64,000 nucleotides of DNA from Apostichopus japonicus (taxonomy: Eukaryota > Echinodermata > Holothuroidea > Aspidochirotida > Stichopodidae): contig NC_092576.1 of assembly GCF_037975245.1 (NCBI RefSeq), positions 35,554,611 to 35,618,610 of the forward strand. The letters run 5' to 3'. The translations under genes were made by a program, and so were the position numbers. Positions 49,679 to 63,791 of this stretch are shown here, piece by piece. Each line of letters starts with the position of its first letter. Within the stretch, counting starts at the first letter, position 1. The notes under the pieces are model-generated. The model had not been told where the DNA came from and did no database searches. It saw only the letters and a list, made by a program, of their open reading frames with translations.

Positions 49679-52600
49679 AGTATTAGTTAATCGGCTTAAT
49701 ATCTCAGTCCATACAGTGGCGCGATGGCTTGGCGCCCTGTACGAGCTGATGAGCGAGACTCTCTTTTGCATCGCTGGTTCGAACCCCGGTGATGACGTCT
49801 TTTGCCGATCTTTTACAGCGGGTGCCTACATGGAGAGCTGTAAGTATTAGTTGATCGGCTTAATATCTCAGTCCATACAGTGGCGCGATGGCTTGGCGCA
49901 CTGTACGCGCTGATGAGCGAGACTCTCTTTTGCATCGCTGGTTCGAACCCCGGTGATGACGTCTTTTGCCGATCTTTTACAGCGGCTGCCTTCATGGGGA
50001 GCTGTAAGTATTAGTTAATCGGCCTAATATCTCAGTCCATACAGTGGCGCGATGGCTTGGCGCCCTGTACGAGCTGATGAGCGAGACTCTCTTTAGCATC
50101 GCTGGTTCGAACCCCGGTGATGACGTCTTTTGCCGATCTTTTACAGCGGGTGCCTACATGGGGAGCTGTAAGTATTAGTTAATCGGCCTAATATCCCAGT
50201 CCATACAGTGGCGCGATGGCTTGGCGCACTGTACGCGCTGATGAGCGAGACTCTCTTTTGCATCGCTGGTTCGAACCCCGGTGATGACGTCTTTTGCCGA
50301 TCTTTTACAGCGGGTGCCTACATGGGGAGCTGTAAGTATTAGTTAATCGGCCTAACATCTCAGTCCATACAGTGGCGCGATGGCTTGGCGCACTGTGCGA
50401 GCTGATGAGCGAGACTCTCTTTTGCATCGCTGGTTCGAACCCCTGTGATGACGTCTTTTGCCGATCTTTTACAGCGGGTGCCTACATGAGGAGCTGTAAG
50501 TATTAGTTAATCGGCTTAATATCTCAGTCCATACAGTGGCGCGATGGCTTGGCGCACTGTACGAGCTGATGAGCGAGACTCTCTTTTGCATCGCTGGTTC
50601 GAACCCCGGTGATGACGTCTTTTGCCGATCTTTTACAGCGGGTGCCTTCATGGGGAGCTGTAAGTATGAGTTAATCGGCCTAACATCTCAGTCCATACAG
50701 TGGCGCGATGGCTTGGCGCACTGTACGAGCTGATGAGCGAGACTCTCTTTTGCATCGCTGGTTCGAACCCCGGTGATGACGTCTTTTGCCGATCTTTTAC
50801 AGCGGGTGCCTACATGGGGAGCTGTAAGTATGAGTTAATCGGCCTAATATCTCAGTCCACACAGTGGCGCGATGGCTTGGCGCACTGTACGAGCTGATGA
50901 GCGAAACTCTCTTTTGCATCGCTGGTTCGAACCTCGGTGATGACGTCTTTTGCCGATCTTTTACAGCGGGTGCCTACATGGGGAGCTGTAAGTATGAGTT
51001 AATCGGCCTAATATCTCAGTCCATATAGTGGCGCGATGGCTTGGCGCACTGTACGAGCTGATGAGCGAGACTCTCTTATGCATCGCTGGTTCGAACCCCG
51101 GTGATGACGTCTTTTGCCGATCTTTTACAGCGGGTGTCTACATGGGGAGCTGTAAGTATGAGTTAATCGGCCTAATATCTCAGTCCACACAGTGGCGCGA
51201 TGGCTTGGCGCACTGTACGAGCTGATGAGCGAGACTCTCTTTTGCATCGCTGGTTCGAACCCCGGAGATGACGTCTTTTGCCGATCTTTGACAGCGGCTG
51301 CCTACATGGGGAGCTGAAAGTATTAGTTAATCGGCCTAATACCTCAGTCCACACAGTGGCGCGATGGCTTGGCGCACTGTACGAGCTGATGAGCGAGATT
51401 CTCTTTTGCCTCGCTGGTTCGAACCCCGGTGATGACGTCTTTTGCCGATCTTTTACAGCGGGTGCCTATATGGGGAGCTGTAAGTATTAGTTAATCGGCC
51501 TAATATCTCAGTCCATACAGTGGCGCGATGGCTTGGCGCACTGTACGAGCTGATGAGCGAGATTCTCTTTTGCATCGCTGGTTCGAACCCCGGTGATGAC
51601 GTCTTTTGCCGATCTTTTACAGCGGCTGCCTACATGGGGAGCTGTAAGTATGAGTTAATCGGCCTAATATCTCAGTCCATACAGTGGTGCGATGGCTTGG
51701 CGCACTGTACGAGCTGATGAGCGAGATTCTCTTTTGCATCGCTGGTTCGAACCCCGGTGATGACGTCTTTTGCCGATCTTTTACAGCTGCTGCCTACATG
51801 GGGAGCTGTAAGTATTAGTTAATCGGCCTAATATCTCAGTCCATACAGTGGCGCGATGGCTTGGCGCACTGTGCGAGCTGATGAGCGAGACTCTCTTTTG
51901 CATCGCTGGTTCGAACCCCGGTGATGACGTCTTTTCCGATCTTTCACACCGGGTGCCTACATGGTGAGCTGTAAGTATAAGTTAATCGGCTTAATATCTC
52001 AGTCCATACAGTGGCGCGATGGCTTGGCGCACTGTGCGAGCTGATGAGCGAGACTCTCTTTTGCATCGCTGGTTCGAACCCCGGTGATGACGTCTTTTGA
52101 CGATCTTTTACAGCGGCTGCCTTCATGGGGAGCTGTAAGTATTAGCTAATCGGCCTAATATCTCAGTCCATACAGTGGCGCGATGGCTTGGCGCACTGTA
52201 CGAGCTGATGAGCGAGACTCTCTTTTGCATCGCTGGTTCGAACCCCGGTGATGACGTCTTTTGCCGATCTTTTACAGCGGCTGCCTTCATGGGGAGCTGT
52301 AAGTATTAGTTAATCGGCCTAATATCTCAGTCCATACATTGGCGCGATGGCTTGGCGCACTGTACGAGCTGATGAGCGAGACTCTCTTTAGCATCGCTGG
52401 TTCGAACCCCGGTGATGACGTCTTTTGCCGATCTTTTACAGCGGCTGCCTACATGGGGAGCTGTAAGTATTAGTTAATCGGCCTAATATCCCAGTCCATA
52501 CAGTGGCGCGATGGCTTGGCGCACTGTACGAGCTGATGAGCGAGACTCTCTTTTGCATCGCTGGTTCGAACCCCGGTGATGACGTCTTTTGCCGATCTTT

Positions 52601-53449
52601 TACAGCGGCTGCCTACATGGGGAGCTGTAAGTATTAGTTAATCGGCCTAATATCCCAGTCCATACAGTGGCGCGATGACCTGGCGCACTGTACGAGCTGA
52701 TGAGCGAGACTCTCTTTTGCATCGCTGGTTCGAACCCCGGTGATGACGTCTTTTGCCGATCTTTTACAGCGGGTGCCTACATGGGGAGCTGTAAGTATTA
52801 GTTAATCGGCCTAATATCCCAGTCCATACAGTGGCGCGATGACTTGGCGCACTGTACGAGCTGATGAGCGAGACTCTCTTTTGCATCGCTGGTTCGAACC
52901 CCGGTAATGACGTCTTTTGCCGATCTTTTACAGCGGGTGTCAACATGGGGAGCTGTAAGTATTAGTTGATCGGCCTAATATCTCAGTCCATACAGTGGCG
53001 CGATGGCTTGGCGCACTGTACGAGCTGATGAGCGAGACTCTCTTTTGCATCGCTGGTTCGAACCCCGGTGATGACGTCTTTTGCCGATCTTTTACAGCGG
53101 GTGCCTACATGGGGAGCTGTAAGTATTAGTTAATCGGCCTAATATCTCAGTCCAAACAGTGGCGCGATGGCTTGGCGCACTGTGCGAGCTGATGAGCGAG
53201 ACTCTCTTTTGCATCGCTGGTTCGAACCCCGGTGATGACGTCTTTTGCCGATCTTTTACAGCGGGTGCCTACATGGGGAGCTGTAAGTATTAGTTAATCG
53301 GCCTAATATCTCAGTCCATACAGTGGCGCGATGGCTTGGCGCACTGTACGAGCTGATGAGCGAGACTCTCTTTTGCATCGCTGGTTCGAACCCCGGTGAT
53401 GACGTCTTTTGCCGATCTTTTACAGCGGGTGCCTACATGGAGAGCTGTA
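49679..53449 (+). repeat. Segmental duplicate of 25398-29168
   Basis: Twenty-three monomers (3,771 bp) keep a constant 24,281-nt offset. They share signature block P (50335), the type 22/1 pair with TTTGACAGCGG and CTATATGG, and the 1-nt-deleted type 4 monomer. Differences noted by eye are few: GTGCGAG near 52035, ACATTGG near 52337, AATCGG versus AATCTG near 27543, GATGACTT versus GATTACTT near 28560, and GGCTTAAT in the first monomer. Confidence 0.8.
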
Positions 53450-55252
53450 AGTATTAGTTGATCGGCCTAATATCTCAGTCCATACAGTGGCGCGATGGCT
53501 TGGCGCACTGTGCGAGCTGATGAGCGAGACTCTTTTTTGCATCGCTGGTTCGAACCCCGGTGATGACGTCTTTTGCCGATCTTTTACAGCGGGTGCCTAC
53601 ATGGGGAGCTGTAAGTATTAGTTAATCGGCTTAATATCTCAGTCCATACAGTGGCGCGATGGCTTGGCGCACTGTGCGAGCTGATGAGCGAGACTCTCTT
53701 TTGCATCGCTGGTTCGAACCCCGGTGATGACGTCTTTTGCCGATCTTTTACAGCGGGTGCCTACATGGGGAGCTGTAAGTATTAGTTAATCGGCCTAATA
53801 TCTCAGTCCATACAGTGGCGCGATGGCTTGGCGCACTGTACGAGCTGATGAGCGAGACTCTCTTTTGCATCGCTGGTTCGAACCCCGGTGATGACGTCTT
53901 TTGCCGATCTTTTACACCGGTTGCCTACATGTTAAGCTGTAAGTATTAGTTATTCGGCCTAATATCTCAGTCCATACAGTGGCGCGATGGCTTGGCGCAC
54001 TGTACGAGCTGATGAGCGAGACTCTCTTTTGCATCGCTGGTTCGAACCCCGGTGATGACGTCTTTTGCCGATCTTTTACACCGGTTGCCTACATGTTAAG
54101 CTGTAAGTATTAGTTATTCGGCCTAATATCTCAGTCCATACAGTGGCGCGATGGCTTGGCGCACTGTACGAGCTGATGAGCGAGACTCTCTTTTGCATCG
54201 CTGGTTCGAACCCCGGTGATGACGTCTTTTGCCGATCTTTTACAGCGGGTGCCTACATGTTAAGCTGTAAGTATTAGTTAATCTGCCTAATATCTCAGTC
54301 CATACAGTGGCGCGATGGCTTGGCGCACTGTACGAGCTGATGAGCGAGACTCTCTTTTGCATCGCAGGTTCGAACCCCGGTGATGACGTCTTTGCCGATC
54401 TTTTACAGCGGGTGCCTACATGTTAAGCTGTAAGTATTAGTTAATCGGCCTAATATCTCAGTCCATACAGTGGCGCGATGGCTTGGCGCACTGTACGAGC
54501 TGATGAGCGAGACTCTCTTTTGCATCGCTGGTTCGAACCCCGGTGATGACCTCTTTTGCCGATCTTTTACAGCGGGTGCCTACATGTTAAGCTGTAAGTA
54601 TTAGTTAATCGGCCTAATATCTCAGTCCATACAGTGGCGCGATGGCTTGGCGCACTGTACGAGCTGATGAGCGAGACTCTCTTTTGCATCGCTGGTTCGA
54701 ACTCCGGTGATGACGTCTTTTGCCGATCTTTTACAGCGGGTGCCTATATGTTAAGCTGTAAGTATTAGTTAATCGGCCTAATATCTCAGTCCACACAGTG
54801 GCGCGATGGCTTGGCGCACTGTACGAGCTGATGAGCGAGACTCTCTTTTGCATCGCTGGTTCGAACCCCGGTGATGACGTCTTTTGCCGATCTTTTACAG
54901 CGGGTGCCTACATGTTAAGCTGTAAGTATTAGTTAATCGGCCTAATATCTCAGTCCATACAGTGGCGCGATGGCTTGGCGCACTGTACGAGCTGATGAGC
55001 GAGACTCTCTTTTGCATCGCTGGTTCGAACCCCGGTGATGACGTCTTTTGCCGATCTTTTACAGCGGGTGCCTACATGTTAAGCTGTAAGTATTAGTTAT
55101 TCGGCCTAATATCTCAGTCCATACAGTGGCGCGATGGCTTGGCGCACTGTACGAGCTGATGAGCGAGACTCTCTTTTGCATCGCTGGTTCGAACCCCGGT
55201 GATGACGTCTTTTGCCGATCTTTTACAGCGGGTGCCTACATGGGGAGCTGTA

Positions 55253-56734
55253 AGTATTAGTTATTCGGCCTAATATCTCAGTCCATACAGTGGCGCGATG
55301 GCTTGGCGCACTGTACGAGCTGATGAGCGAGACTCTCTTTTGCATCGCTGGTTCGAAACCCCGGTGATGACGTCTTTTGCCGATCTTTTTACAGCGGGTG
55401 CCTACATGGGGAGCTGTCAGTATTAGTTAATCGGCCTAATATCTCAGTCCATACAGTGGCGCGATGGCTTGGCGCACTGTACGAGCTGATGAGCGAGACT
55501 CTCTTTTGCATCGCTGGTTCGAAACCCCGGTGATGACGTCTTTTGCCGATCTTTTTACAGCTGGTGCCTACATGGGGAGCTGTAAGTATTAGTTAATCGG
55601 CCTAATATCTCAGTCCATACAGTGGCGCGATGGCTTGGCGCACTGTACGAGCTGATGAGCGAGACTCTCTTTTGCATCGCTGGTTCGAAACCCGGTGATG
55701 ACGTCTTTTGCCGATCTTTTTACAGCTGGTGCCTACATGTTAAGCTGTAAGTATTAGTTATTCGGCCTAATATCTCAGTCCATACAGTGGCGCGATGGCT
55801 TGGCGCACTGTACGAGCTGATGAGCGAGACTCTCTTTTGCATCGCTGGTTCGAACCCCGGTGATGACGTCTTTTGCCGATCTTTTTACAGCGGGTGCCTA
55901 CATGTTAAGCTGTAAGTATTAGTTATTCGGCCTAATATCTCAGTCCATACAGTGGCGCGATGGCTTGGCGCACTGTGCGAGCTGATGAGCGAGACTCTCT
56001 TTTGCATCGCTGGTTCGAACCCCGGTGATGACGTCTTTTGCCGATCTTTTACAGCTGGTGCCTACATGTTAAGCTGTAAGTGTTAGTTAATCGGCCTAAT
56101 ATCTCAGTCCATACATTGGCGCGATGGCTTGGCGCACTGTACGAGCTGATGAGCGAGACTCTCTTTTGCATCGCTGGTTCGAACCCCGGTGATGACGTCT
56201 TTTGCCGATCTTTTACAGCTGGTGCCTACATGGGGAGCTGTAAGTATTAGTTATTCGGCCTAATATCTCAGTCCATACATTGGCGCGATGGCTTGGCGCA
56301 CTGTACGAGCTGATGAGCGAGACTCTCTTTTGCATCGCTGGTTCGAACCCCGGTGATGACGTCTTTTGCCGATCTCTTACAGCGGTTGCCTACATGTTAA
56401 GCTGTAAGTATTAGTTATTCGGCCTAATATCTCAGTCCATACAGTGGCGCGATGGCTTGGCGCACTGTACGAGCTGCTTAGCGAGACTCTCTTTTGCATC
56501 GCTGGTTCGAACCCCGGTGATGACGTCTTTTGCCGATCTTTTACAGCGGGTGCCTACATGTTAAGCTGTAAGTATTAGTTAATCGGCCTAATATCTCAGT
56601 TCATACAGTGGCGCGATGGCTTGGCGCACTGTACGAGCTGATGAGCGAGACTCTCTTTTGCATCGCTGGTTCGAACTCCGGTGTTGACGTCTTTTGCCGA
56701 TCTTTTACAGCGGGTGCCTACATGTTAAGCTGTA
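55253..56734 (+). repeat. Domain E block duplicated at 58210
   Basis: Two 166-bp monomers (extra A in GAAACCCC plus a fifth T) are followed by two 165-bp monomers, GTGCGAG/CAGCTGG, ACATTGG and GAGCTGCTTAGCG monomers. The same series begins at 58210 (+2957), but there the offset drops to 2793 by the GCTGCTTAGCG monomer. One ACATTGG monomer has therefore been lost in the second copy, or gained in the first. Confidence 0.7.
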
Positions 56735-59700
56735 AGTATTAGTTAATCGGCCTAATATCTCAGTCCATACAGTGGCGCGATGGCTTGGCGCACTGTACGA
56801 GCTGATGAGCGAGACTCTCTTTTGCATCGCTGGTTCGAACCCCGGTGATGACGTCTTTTGCCGATCTTTTACAGCGGGTGCCTACATGTTAAGCTGTAAG
56901 TATTAGTTAATCTGCCTAATATCTCAGTCCATACAGTGGCGCGATGGCTTGGCGCACTGTACGAGCTGATGAGCGAGACTCTCTTTTGCATCGCTGGTTC
57001 GAACCCCGGTGATGACGTCTTTGCCGATCTTTTACAGCGGGTGCCTACATGTTAAGCTGTAAGTATTAGTTAATCGGCCTAATATCTCAGTCCATACAGT
57101 GGCGCGATGGCTTGGCGCACTGTACGAGCTGATGAGCGAGACTCTCTTTTGCATCGCAGGTTCGAACCCCGGTGATGACCTCTTTTGCCGATCTTTTACA
57201 GCGGGTGCCTATATGTTAAGCTGTAAGTATTAGTTAATCGGCCTAATATCTCAGTCCATACAGTGGCGCGATGGCTTGGCGCACTGTACGAGCTGATGAG
57301 CGAGACTCTCTTTTGCATCGCTGGTTCGAACCCCGGTGATGACGTCTTTTGCCGATCTTTTACAGCGGGTGCCTACATGTTAAGCTGTAAGTATTAGTTA
57401 ATCGGCCTAATATCTCAGTCCATACAGTGGCGCGATGGCTTGGCGCACTGTACGAGCTGATGAGCGAGACTCTCTTTTGCATCGCTGGTTCGAACCCCGG
57501 TGATGACGTCTTTTGCCGATCTTTTACAGCGGGTGCCTACATGTTAAGCTGTAAGTATTAGTTATTCGGCCTAATATCTCAGTCCATACAGTGGCGCGAT
57601 GGCTTGGCGCACTGTACGAGCTGATGAGCGAGACTCTCTTTTGCATCGCAGGTTCGAACCCCGGTGATGACCTCTTTTGCCGATCTTTTACAGCGGGTGC
57701 CTATATGTTAAGCTGTAAGTATTAGTTAATCGGCCTAATATCTCAGTCCATACAGTGGCGCGATGGCTTGGCGCACTGTACGAGCTGATGAGCGAGACTC
57801 TCTTTTGCATCGCTGGTTCGAACCCCGGTGATGACGTCTTTTGCCGATCTTTTACAGCGGGTGCCTACATGTTAAGCTGTAAGTATTAGTTAATCGGCCT
57901 AATATCTCAGTCCATACAGTGGCGCGATGGCTTGGCGCACTGTACGAGCTGATGAGCGAGACTCTCTTTTGCATCGCTGGTTCGAACCCCGGTGATGACG
58001 TCTTTTGCCGATCTTTTACAGCGGGTGCCTACATGTTAAGCTGTAAGTATTAGTTATTCGGCCTAATATCTCAGTCCATACAGTGGCGCGATGGCTTGGC
58101 GCACTGTACGAGCTGATGAGCGAGACTCTCTTTTGCATCGCTGGTTCGAACCCCGGTGATGACGTCTTTTGCCGATCTTTTACAGCGGGTGCCTACATGT
58201 TAAGCTGTAAGTATTAGTTAATCGGCCTAATATCTCAGTCCATACAGTGGCGCGATGGCTTGGCGCACTGTACGAGCTGATGAGCGAGACTCTCTTTTGC
58301 ATCGCTGGTTCGAAACCCCGGTGATGACGTCTTTTGCCGATCTTTTTACAGCGGGTGCCTACATGGGGAGCTGTAAGTATTAGTTAATCGGCCTAATATC
58401 TCAGTCCATACAGTGGCGCGATGGCTTGGCGCACTGTACGAGCTGATGAGCGAGACTCTCTTTTGCATCGCTGGTTCGAAACCCCGGTGATGACGTCTTT
58501 TGCCGATCTTTTTACAGCTGGTGCCTACATGGGGAGCTGTAAGTATTAGTTAATCGGCCTAATATCTCAGTCCATACAGTGGCGCGATGGCTTGGCGCAC
58601 TGTACGAGCTGATGAGCGAGACTCTCTTTTGCATCGCTGGTTCGAAACCCGGTGATGACGTCTTTTGCCGATCTTTTTACAGCTGGTGCCTACATGTTAA
58701 GCTGTAAGTATTAGTTATTCGGCCTAATATCTCAGTCCATACAGTGGCGCGATGGTTTGGCGCACTGTACGAGCTGATGAGCGAGACTCTCTTTTGCATC
58801 GCTGGTTCGAACCCCGGTGATGACGTCTTTTGCCGATCTTTTTACAGCGGGTGCCTACATGTTAAGCTGTAAGTATTAGTTAATCGGCCTAATATCTCAG
58901 TCCATACAGTGGCGCGATGGCTTGGCGCACTGTGCGAGCTGATGAGCGAGACTCTCTTTTGCATCGCTGGTTCGAACCCCGGTGATGACGTCTTTTGCCG
59001 ATCTTTTACAGCTGGTGCCTACATGTTAAGCTGTAAGTATTAGTTAATCGGCCTAATATCTCAGTCCATACATTGGCGCGATGGCTTGGCGCACTGTACG
59101 AGCTGATGAGCGAGACTCTCTTTTGCATCGCTGGTTCGAACCCCGGTGATGACGTCTTTTGCCGATCTTTTACAGCGGTTGCCTACATGTTAAGCTGTAA
59201 GTATTAGTTATTCGGCCTAATATCTCAGTCCATACAGTGGCGCGATGGCTTGGCGCACTGTACGAGCTGCTTAGCGAGACTCTCTTTTGCATCGCTGGTT
59301 CGAACCCCGGTGATGACGTCTTTTGCCGATCTTTTACAGCGGGTGCCTACATGTTAAGCTGTAAGTATTAGTTAATCGGCCTAATATCTCAGTCCATACA
59401 GTGGCGCGATGGCTTGGCGCACTGTACGAGCTGATGAGCGAGACTCTCTTTTGCATCGCTGGTTCGAACCCCGGTGATGACGTCTTTTGCCGATCTTTTA
59501 CAGCGGGTGCCTACATGTTAAGCTGTAAGTATTAGTTAATCGGCCTAATATCTCAGTCCATACAGTGGCGCGATGGCTTGGCGCACTGTACGAGCTGATG
59601 AGCGAGACTCTCTTTTGCATCGCTGGTTCGAACCCCGGTGATGACGTCTTTTGCCGATCTTTTACAGCGGGTGCCTACATGTTAAGCTGTAAGTATTAGT

Positions 59701-61488
59701 TAATCGGCCTAATATCTCAGTCCATACAGTGGCGCGATGGCTTGGCGCACTGTACGAGCTGATGAGCGAGACTCTCTTTTGCATCGCTGGTTCGAACCCC
59801 GGTGATGACGTCTTTTGCCGATCTTTTACAGCGGGTGCCTACATGTTAAGCTGTAAGTATTAGTTAATCGGCCTAATATCTCAGTCCATACAGTGGCGCG
59901 ATGGCTTGGCGCACTGTACGAGCTGATGAGCGAGACTCTCTTTTGCATCGCTGGTTCGAACCCCGGTGATGACGTCTTTTGCCGATCTTTTACAGCGGGT
60001 GCCTACATGTTAAGCTGTAAGTATTAGTTAATCGGCCTAATATCTCAGTCCATACAGTGGCGCGATGGCTTGGCGCACTGTACGAGCTGATGAGCGAGAC
60101 TCTCTTTTGCATCGCTGGTTCGAACCCCGGTGATGACGTCTTTTGCCGATCTTTTACAGCGGGTGCCTACATGTTAAGCTGTAAGTATTAGTTAATCGGC
60201 CTAATATCTCAGTCCATACAGTGGCGCGATGGCTTGGCGCACTGTACGAGCTGATGAGCGAGACTCTCTTTTGCATCGCTGGTTCGAACCCCGGTGATGA
60301 CGTCTTTTGCCGATCTTTTACAGCGGGTGCCTACATGTTAAGCTGTAAGTATTAGTTAATCGGCCTAATATCTCAGTCCATACAGTGGCGCGATGGCTTG
60401 GCGCACTGTACGAGCTGATGAGCGAGACTCTCTTTTGCATCGCTGGTTCGAACTCCGGTGTTGACGTCTTTTGCCGATCTTTTACAGCGGGTGCCTACAT
60501 GTTAAGCTGTAAGTATTAGTTAATCGGCCTAATATCTCAGTCCATACAGTGGCGCGATGGCTTGGCGCACTGTACGAGCTGATGAGCGAGACTCTCTTTT
60601 GCATCGCTGGTTCGAACCCCGGTGATGACGTCTTTTGCCGATCTTTTACAGCGGGTGCCTACATGTTAAGCTGTAAGTATTAGTTAATCGGCCTAATATC
60701 TCAGTCCATACAGTGGCGCGATGGCTTGGCGCACTGTACGAGCTGATGAGCGAGACTCTCTTTTGCATCGCTGGTTCGAACCCCGGTGATGACGTCTTTT
60801 GCCGATCTTTTACAGCGGGTGCCTACATGTTAAGCTGTAAGTATTAGTTATTCGGCCTAATATCTCAGTCCATACAGTGGCGCGATGGCTTGGCGCACTG
60901 TACGAGCTGATGAGCGAGACTCTCTTTTGCATCGCTGGTTCGAATCCCGGTGATGACGTCTTTTGCCGATCTTTTACAGCGGGTGCCTACATGTTAAGCT
61001 GTAAGTATTAGTTATTCGGCCTAATATCTCAGTCCATACAGTGGCGCGATGGCTTGGCGCACTGTACGAGCTGATGAAAGAGACTCTCTTTTGCATCGCT
61101 GGTTCGAACTCCGGTGATGACGTCTTTTGCCGATCTTTTACAGCGGGTGCCTACATGTTAAGCTGTAAGTATTAGTTATTCGGCCTAATATCTCAGTCCA
61201 TACAGTGGCGCGATGGCTTGGCGCACTGTACGAGCTGATGAGCGAGACTCTCTTTTGCATCGCTGGTTCGAACTCCGGTGATGACGTCTTTTGCCGATCT
61301 TTTACAGCGGGTGCGTATATGGGGAGCTGTAAGTATTAGTTAATCGGCCTAATATCTCAGTCCATACAGTGGCGCGATGGCTTGGCGCACTGTACGAGCT
61401 GATGAGCGAGACTCTCTTTTGCATCGCTGGTTCGAACCCCGGTGATGACGTCTTTTGCCGATCTTTTACAGCTGGTGCCTACATGTTA

Positions 61489-63791
61489 AGCTGTAAGTAT
61501 TAGTTATTCGGCCTAATATCTCAGTCCATACATTGGCGCGATGGCTTGGCGCACTGTACGAGCTGATGAGCGAGACTCTCTTTTGCATCGCTGGTTCGAA
61601 CCCCGGTGATGACGTCTTTTGCCGATCTTTTACAGCGGTTGCCTACATGTTAAGCTGTAAGTATTAGTTATTCGGCCTAATATCTCAGTCCATACAGTGG
61701 CGCGATGGCTTGGCGCACTGTACGAGCTGATTAGCGAGACTCTCTTTTGCATCGCTGGTTCGAACCACGGTGATAACGTCTTTTGCCGATCTTTTACAGC
61801 GGGTGCCTATATGGGGAGCTGTAAGTATTAGTTAATCGGCCTAATATCTCAGTCCATACAGTGGCGCGATGGCTTGGCGCACTGTGCGAGCTGATGAGCG
61901 AGACTCTCTTTTGCATCGCTGGTTCGAACCCCGGTGATGACGTCTTTTGCCGATCTTTTACAGCTGGTGCCTACATGTTAAGCTGTAAGTATTAGTTAAT
62001 CGGCCTAATATCTCAGTCCATACATTGGCGCGATGGCTTGGCGCACTGTACGAGCTGATGAGCGAGACTCTCTTTTGCATCGCTGGTTCGAATCCCGGTG
62101 ATGACGTCTTTTGCCGATCTTTTACAGCGGTTGCCTACATGTTAAGCTGTAAGTATTAGTTATTCGGCCTAATATCTCAGTCCATACAGTGGCGCGATGG
62201 CTTGGCGCACTGTACGAGCTGATTAGCGAGACTCTCTTTTGCATCGCTGGTTCGAACCACGGTGATAACGTCTTTTGCCGATCTTTTACAGCGGGTGCCT
62301 ATATGGGGAGCTGTAAGTATTAGTTAATCGGCCTAATATCTCAGTCCATACAGTGGCGCGATGGCTTGGCGCACTGTGCGAGCTGATGAGCGAGACTCTC
62401 TTTTGCATCGCTGGTTCGAACCCCGGTGATGACGTCTTTTGCCGATCTTTTACAGCTGGTGCCTACATGTTAAGCTGTAAGTATTAGTTAATCGGCCTAA
62501 TATCTCAGTCCATACATTGGCGCGATGGCTTGGCGCACTGTACGAGCTGATGAGCGAGACTCTCTTTTGCATCGCTGGTTCGAATCCCGGTGATGACGTC
62601 TTTTGCCGATCTTTTACAGCGGGTGCCTACATGGGGAGCTGAAAGTATTAGTTATTCGGCCTAATATCTCAGTCCATACAGTGGCGCGATGGCTTGGCGC
62701 ACTGTACGAGCTGATGAGCGAGACTCTCTTTTGCATCGCTGGTTCGAATCCCGGTGATGACGTCTTTTGCCGATCTTTTACAGCGGGTGCCTACATGTTA
62801 AGCTGTAAGTATTAGTTATTCGGCCTAATATCTCAGTCCATACAGTGGCGCGATGGCTTGGCGCACTGTACGAGCTGATGAAAGAGACTCTCTTTTGCAT
62901 CGCTGGTTCGAACTCCGGTGATGACGTCTTTTGCCGATCTTTTACAGCGGGTGCCTATATGGAGAGCTGTAAGTATTAGTTAATCGGCCTAATATCTCAG
63001 TCCATACAGTGGCGCGATGGCTTGGCGCACTGTGCGAGCTGATGAGCGAGACTCTCTTTTGCATCGCTGGTTCGAACCCCGGTGATGACGTCTTTTGCCG
63101 ATCTTTTACAGCTGGTGCCTACATGTTAAGCTGTAAGTATTAGTTAATCGGCCTAATATCTCAGTCCATACATTGGCGCGATGGCTTGGCGCACTGTACG
63201 AGCTGATGAGCGAGACTCTCTTTTGCATCGCTGGTTCGAACCCCGGTGATGACGTCTTTTGCCGATCTTTTACAGCGGTTGCCTACATGTTAAGCTGTAA
63301 GTATTAGTTATTCGGCCTAATATCTCAGTCCATACAGTGGCGCGATGGCTTGGCGCACTGTACGAGCTGATTAGCGAGACTCTCTTTTGCATCGCTGGTT
63401 CGAACCACGGTGATAACGTCTTTTGCCGATCTTTTACAGCGGGTGCCTATATGGGGAGCTGTAAGTATTAGTTAATCGGCCTAATATCTCAGTCCATACA
63501 GTGGCGCGATGGCTTGGCGCATTGTGCGAGCTGATGAGCGAGACTCTCTTTTGCATCGCTGGTTCGAACCCCGGTGATGACGTCTTTTGCCGATCTTTTA
63601 CAGCTGGTGCCTACATGTTAAGCTGTAAGTATTAGTTAATCGGCCTAATATCTCAGTCCATACATTGGCGCGATGGCTTGGCGCACTGTACGAGCTGATG
63701 AGCGAGACTCTCTTTTGCATCGCTGGTTCGAACCCCGGTGATGACGTCTTTTGCCGATCTTTTACAGCGGGTGCCTACATGTTAAGCTGTA
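61489..63791 (+). repeat. Domain E short-period amplification
   Basis: A three-monomer series recurs: an ACATTGG monomer ending CGGTTGCC, a GATTAGCG/ACCACGG/GATAACG monomer, and a GTGCGAG/CAGCTGG monomer. The GATAACG monomers carry ACCACGG at about 61764, 62256 and 63404, spaced 492 nt (three monomers) and 1148 nt (seven monomers). A GATGAAAGAG monomer also occurs twice (near 61072 and 62875). Confidence 0.65.

Larger units (their letters stand above)
45748..53777 (+). repeat. Satellite domain D: second copy of domain A HOR material
   Basis: 45748-48038 is collinear with 20648-22937 (offset 25,100-25,101) and 49679-53449 with 25398-29168 (offset 24,281). The middle (48039-49678) resembles 27857-29168 with one extra AGCTAATCGG monomer. 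Type 4 monomers are at 47711 and 51811. The last two monomers (53450-53777) are near-consensus and lead into domain E. Confidence 0.8.
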
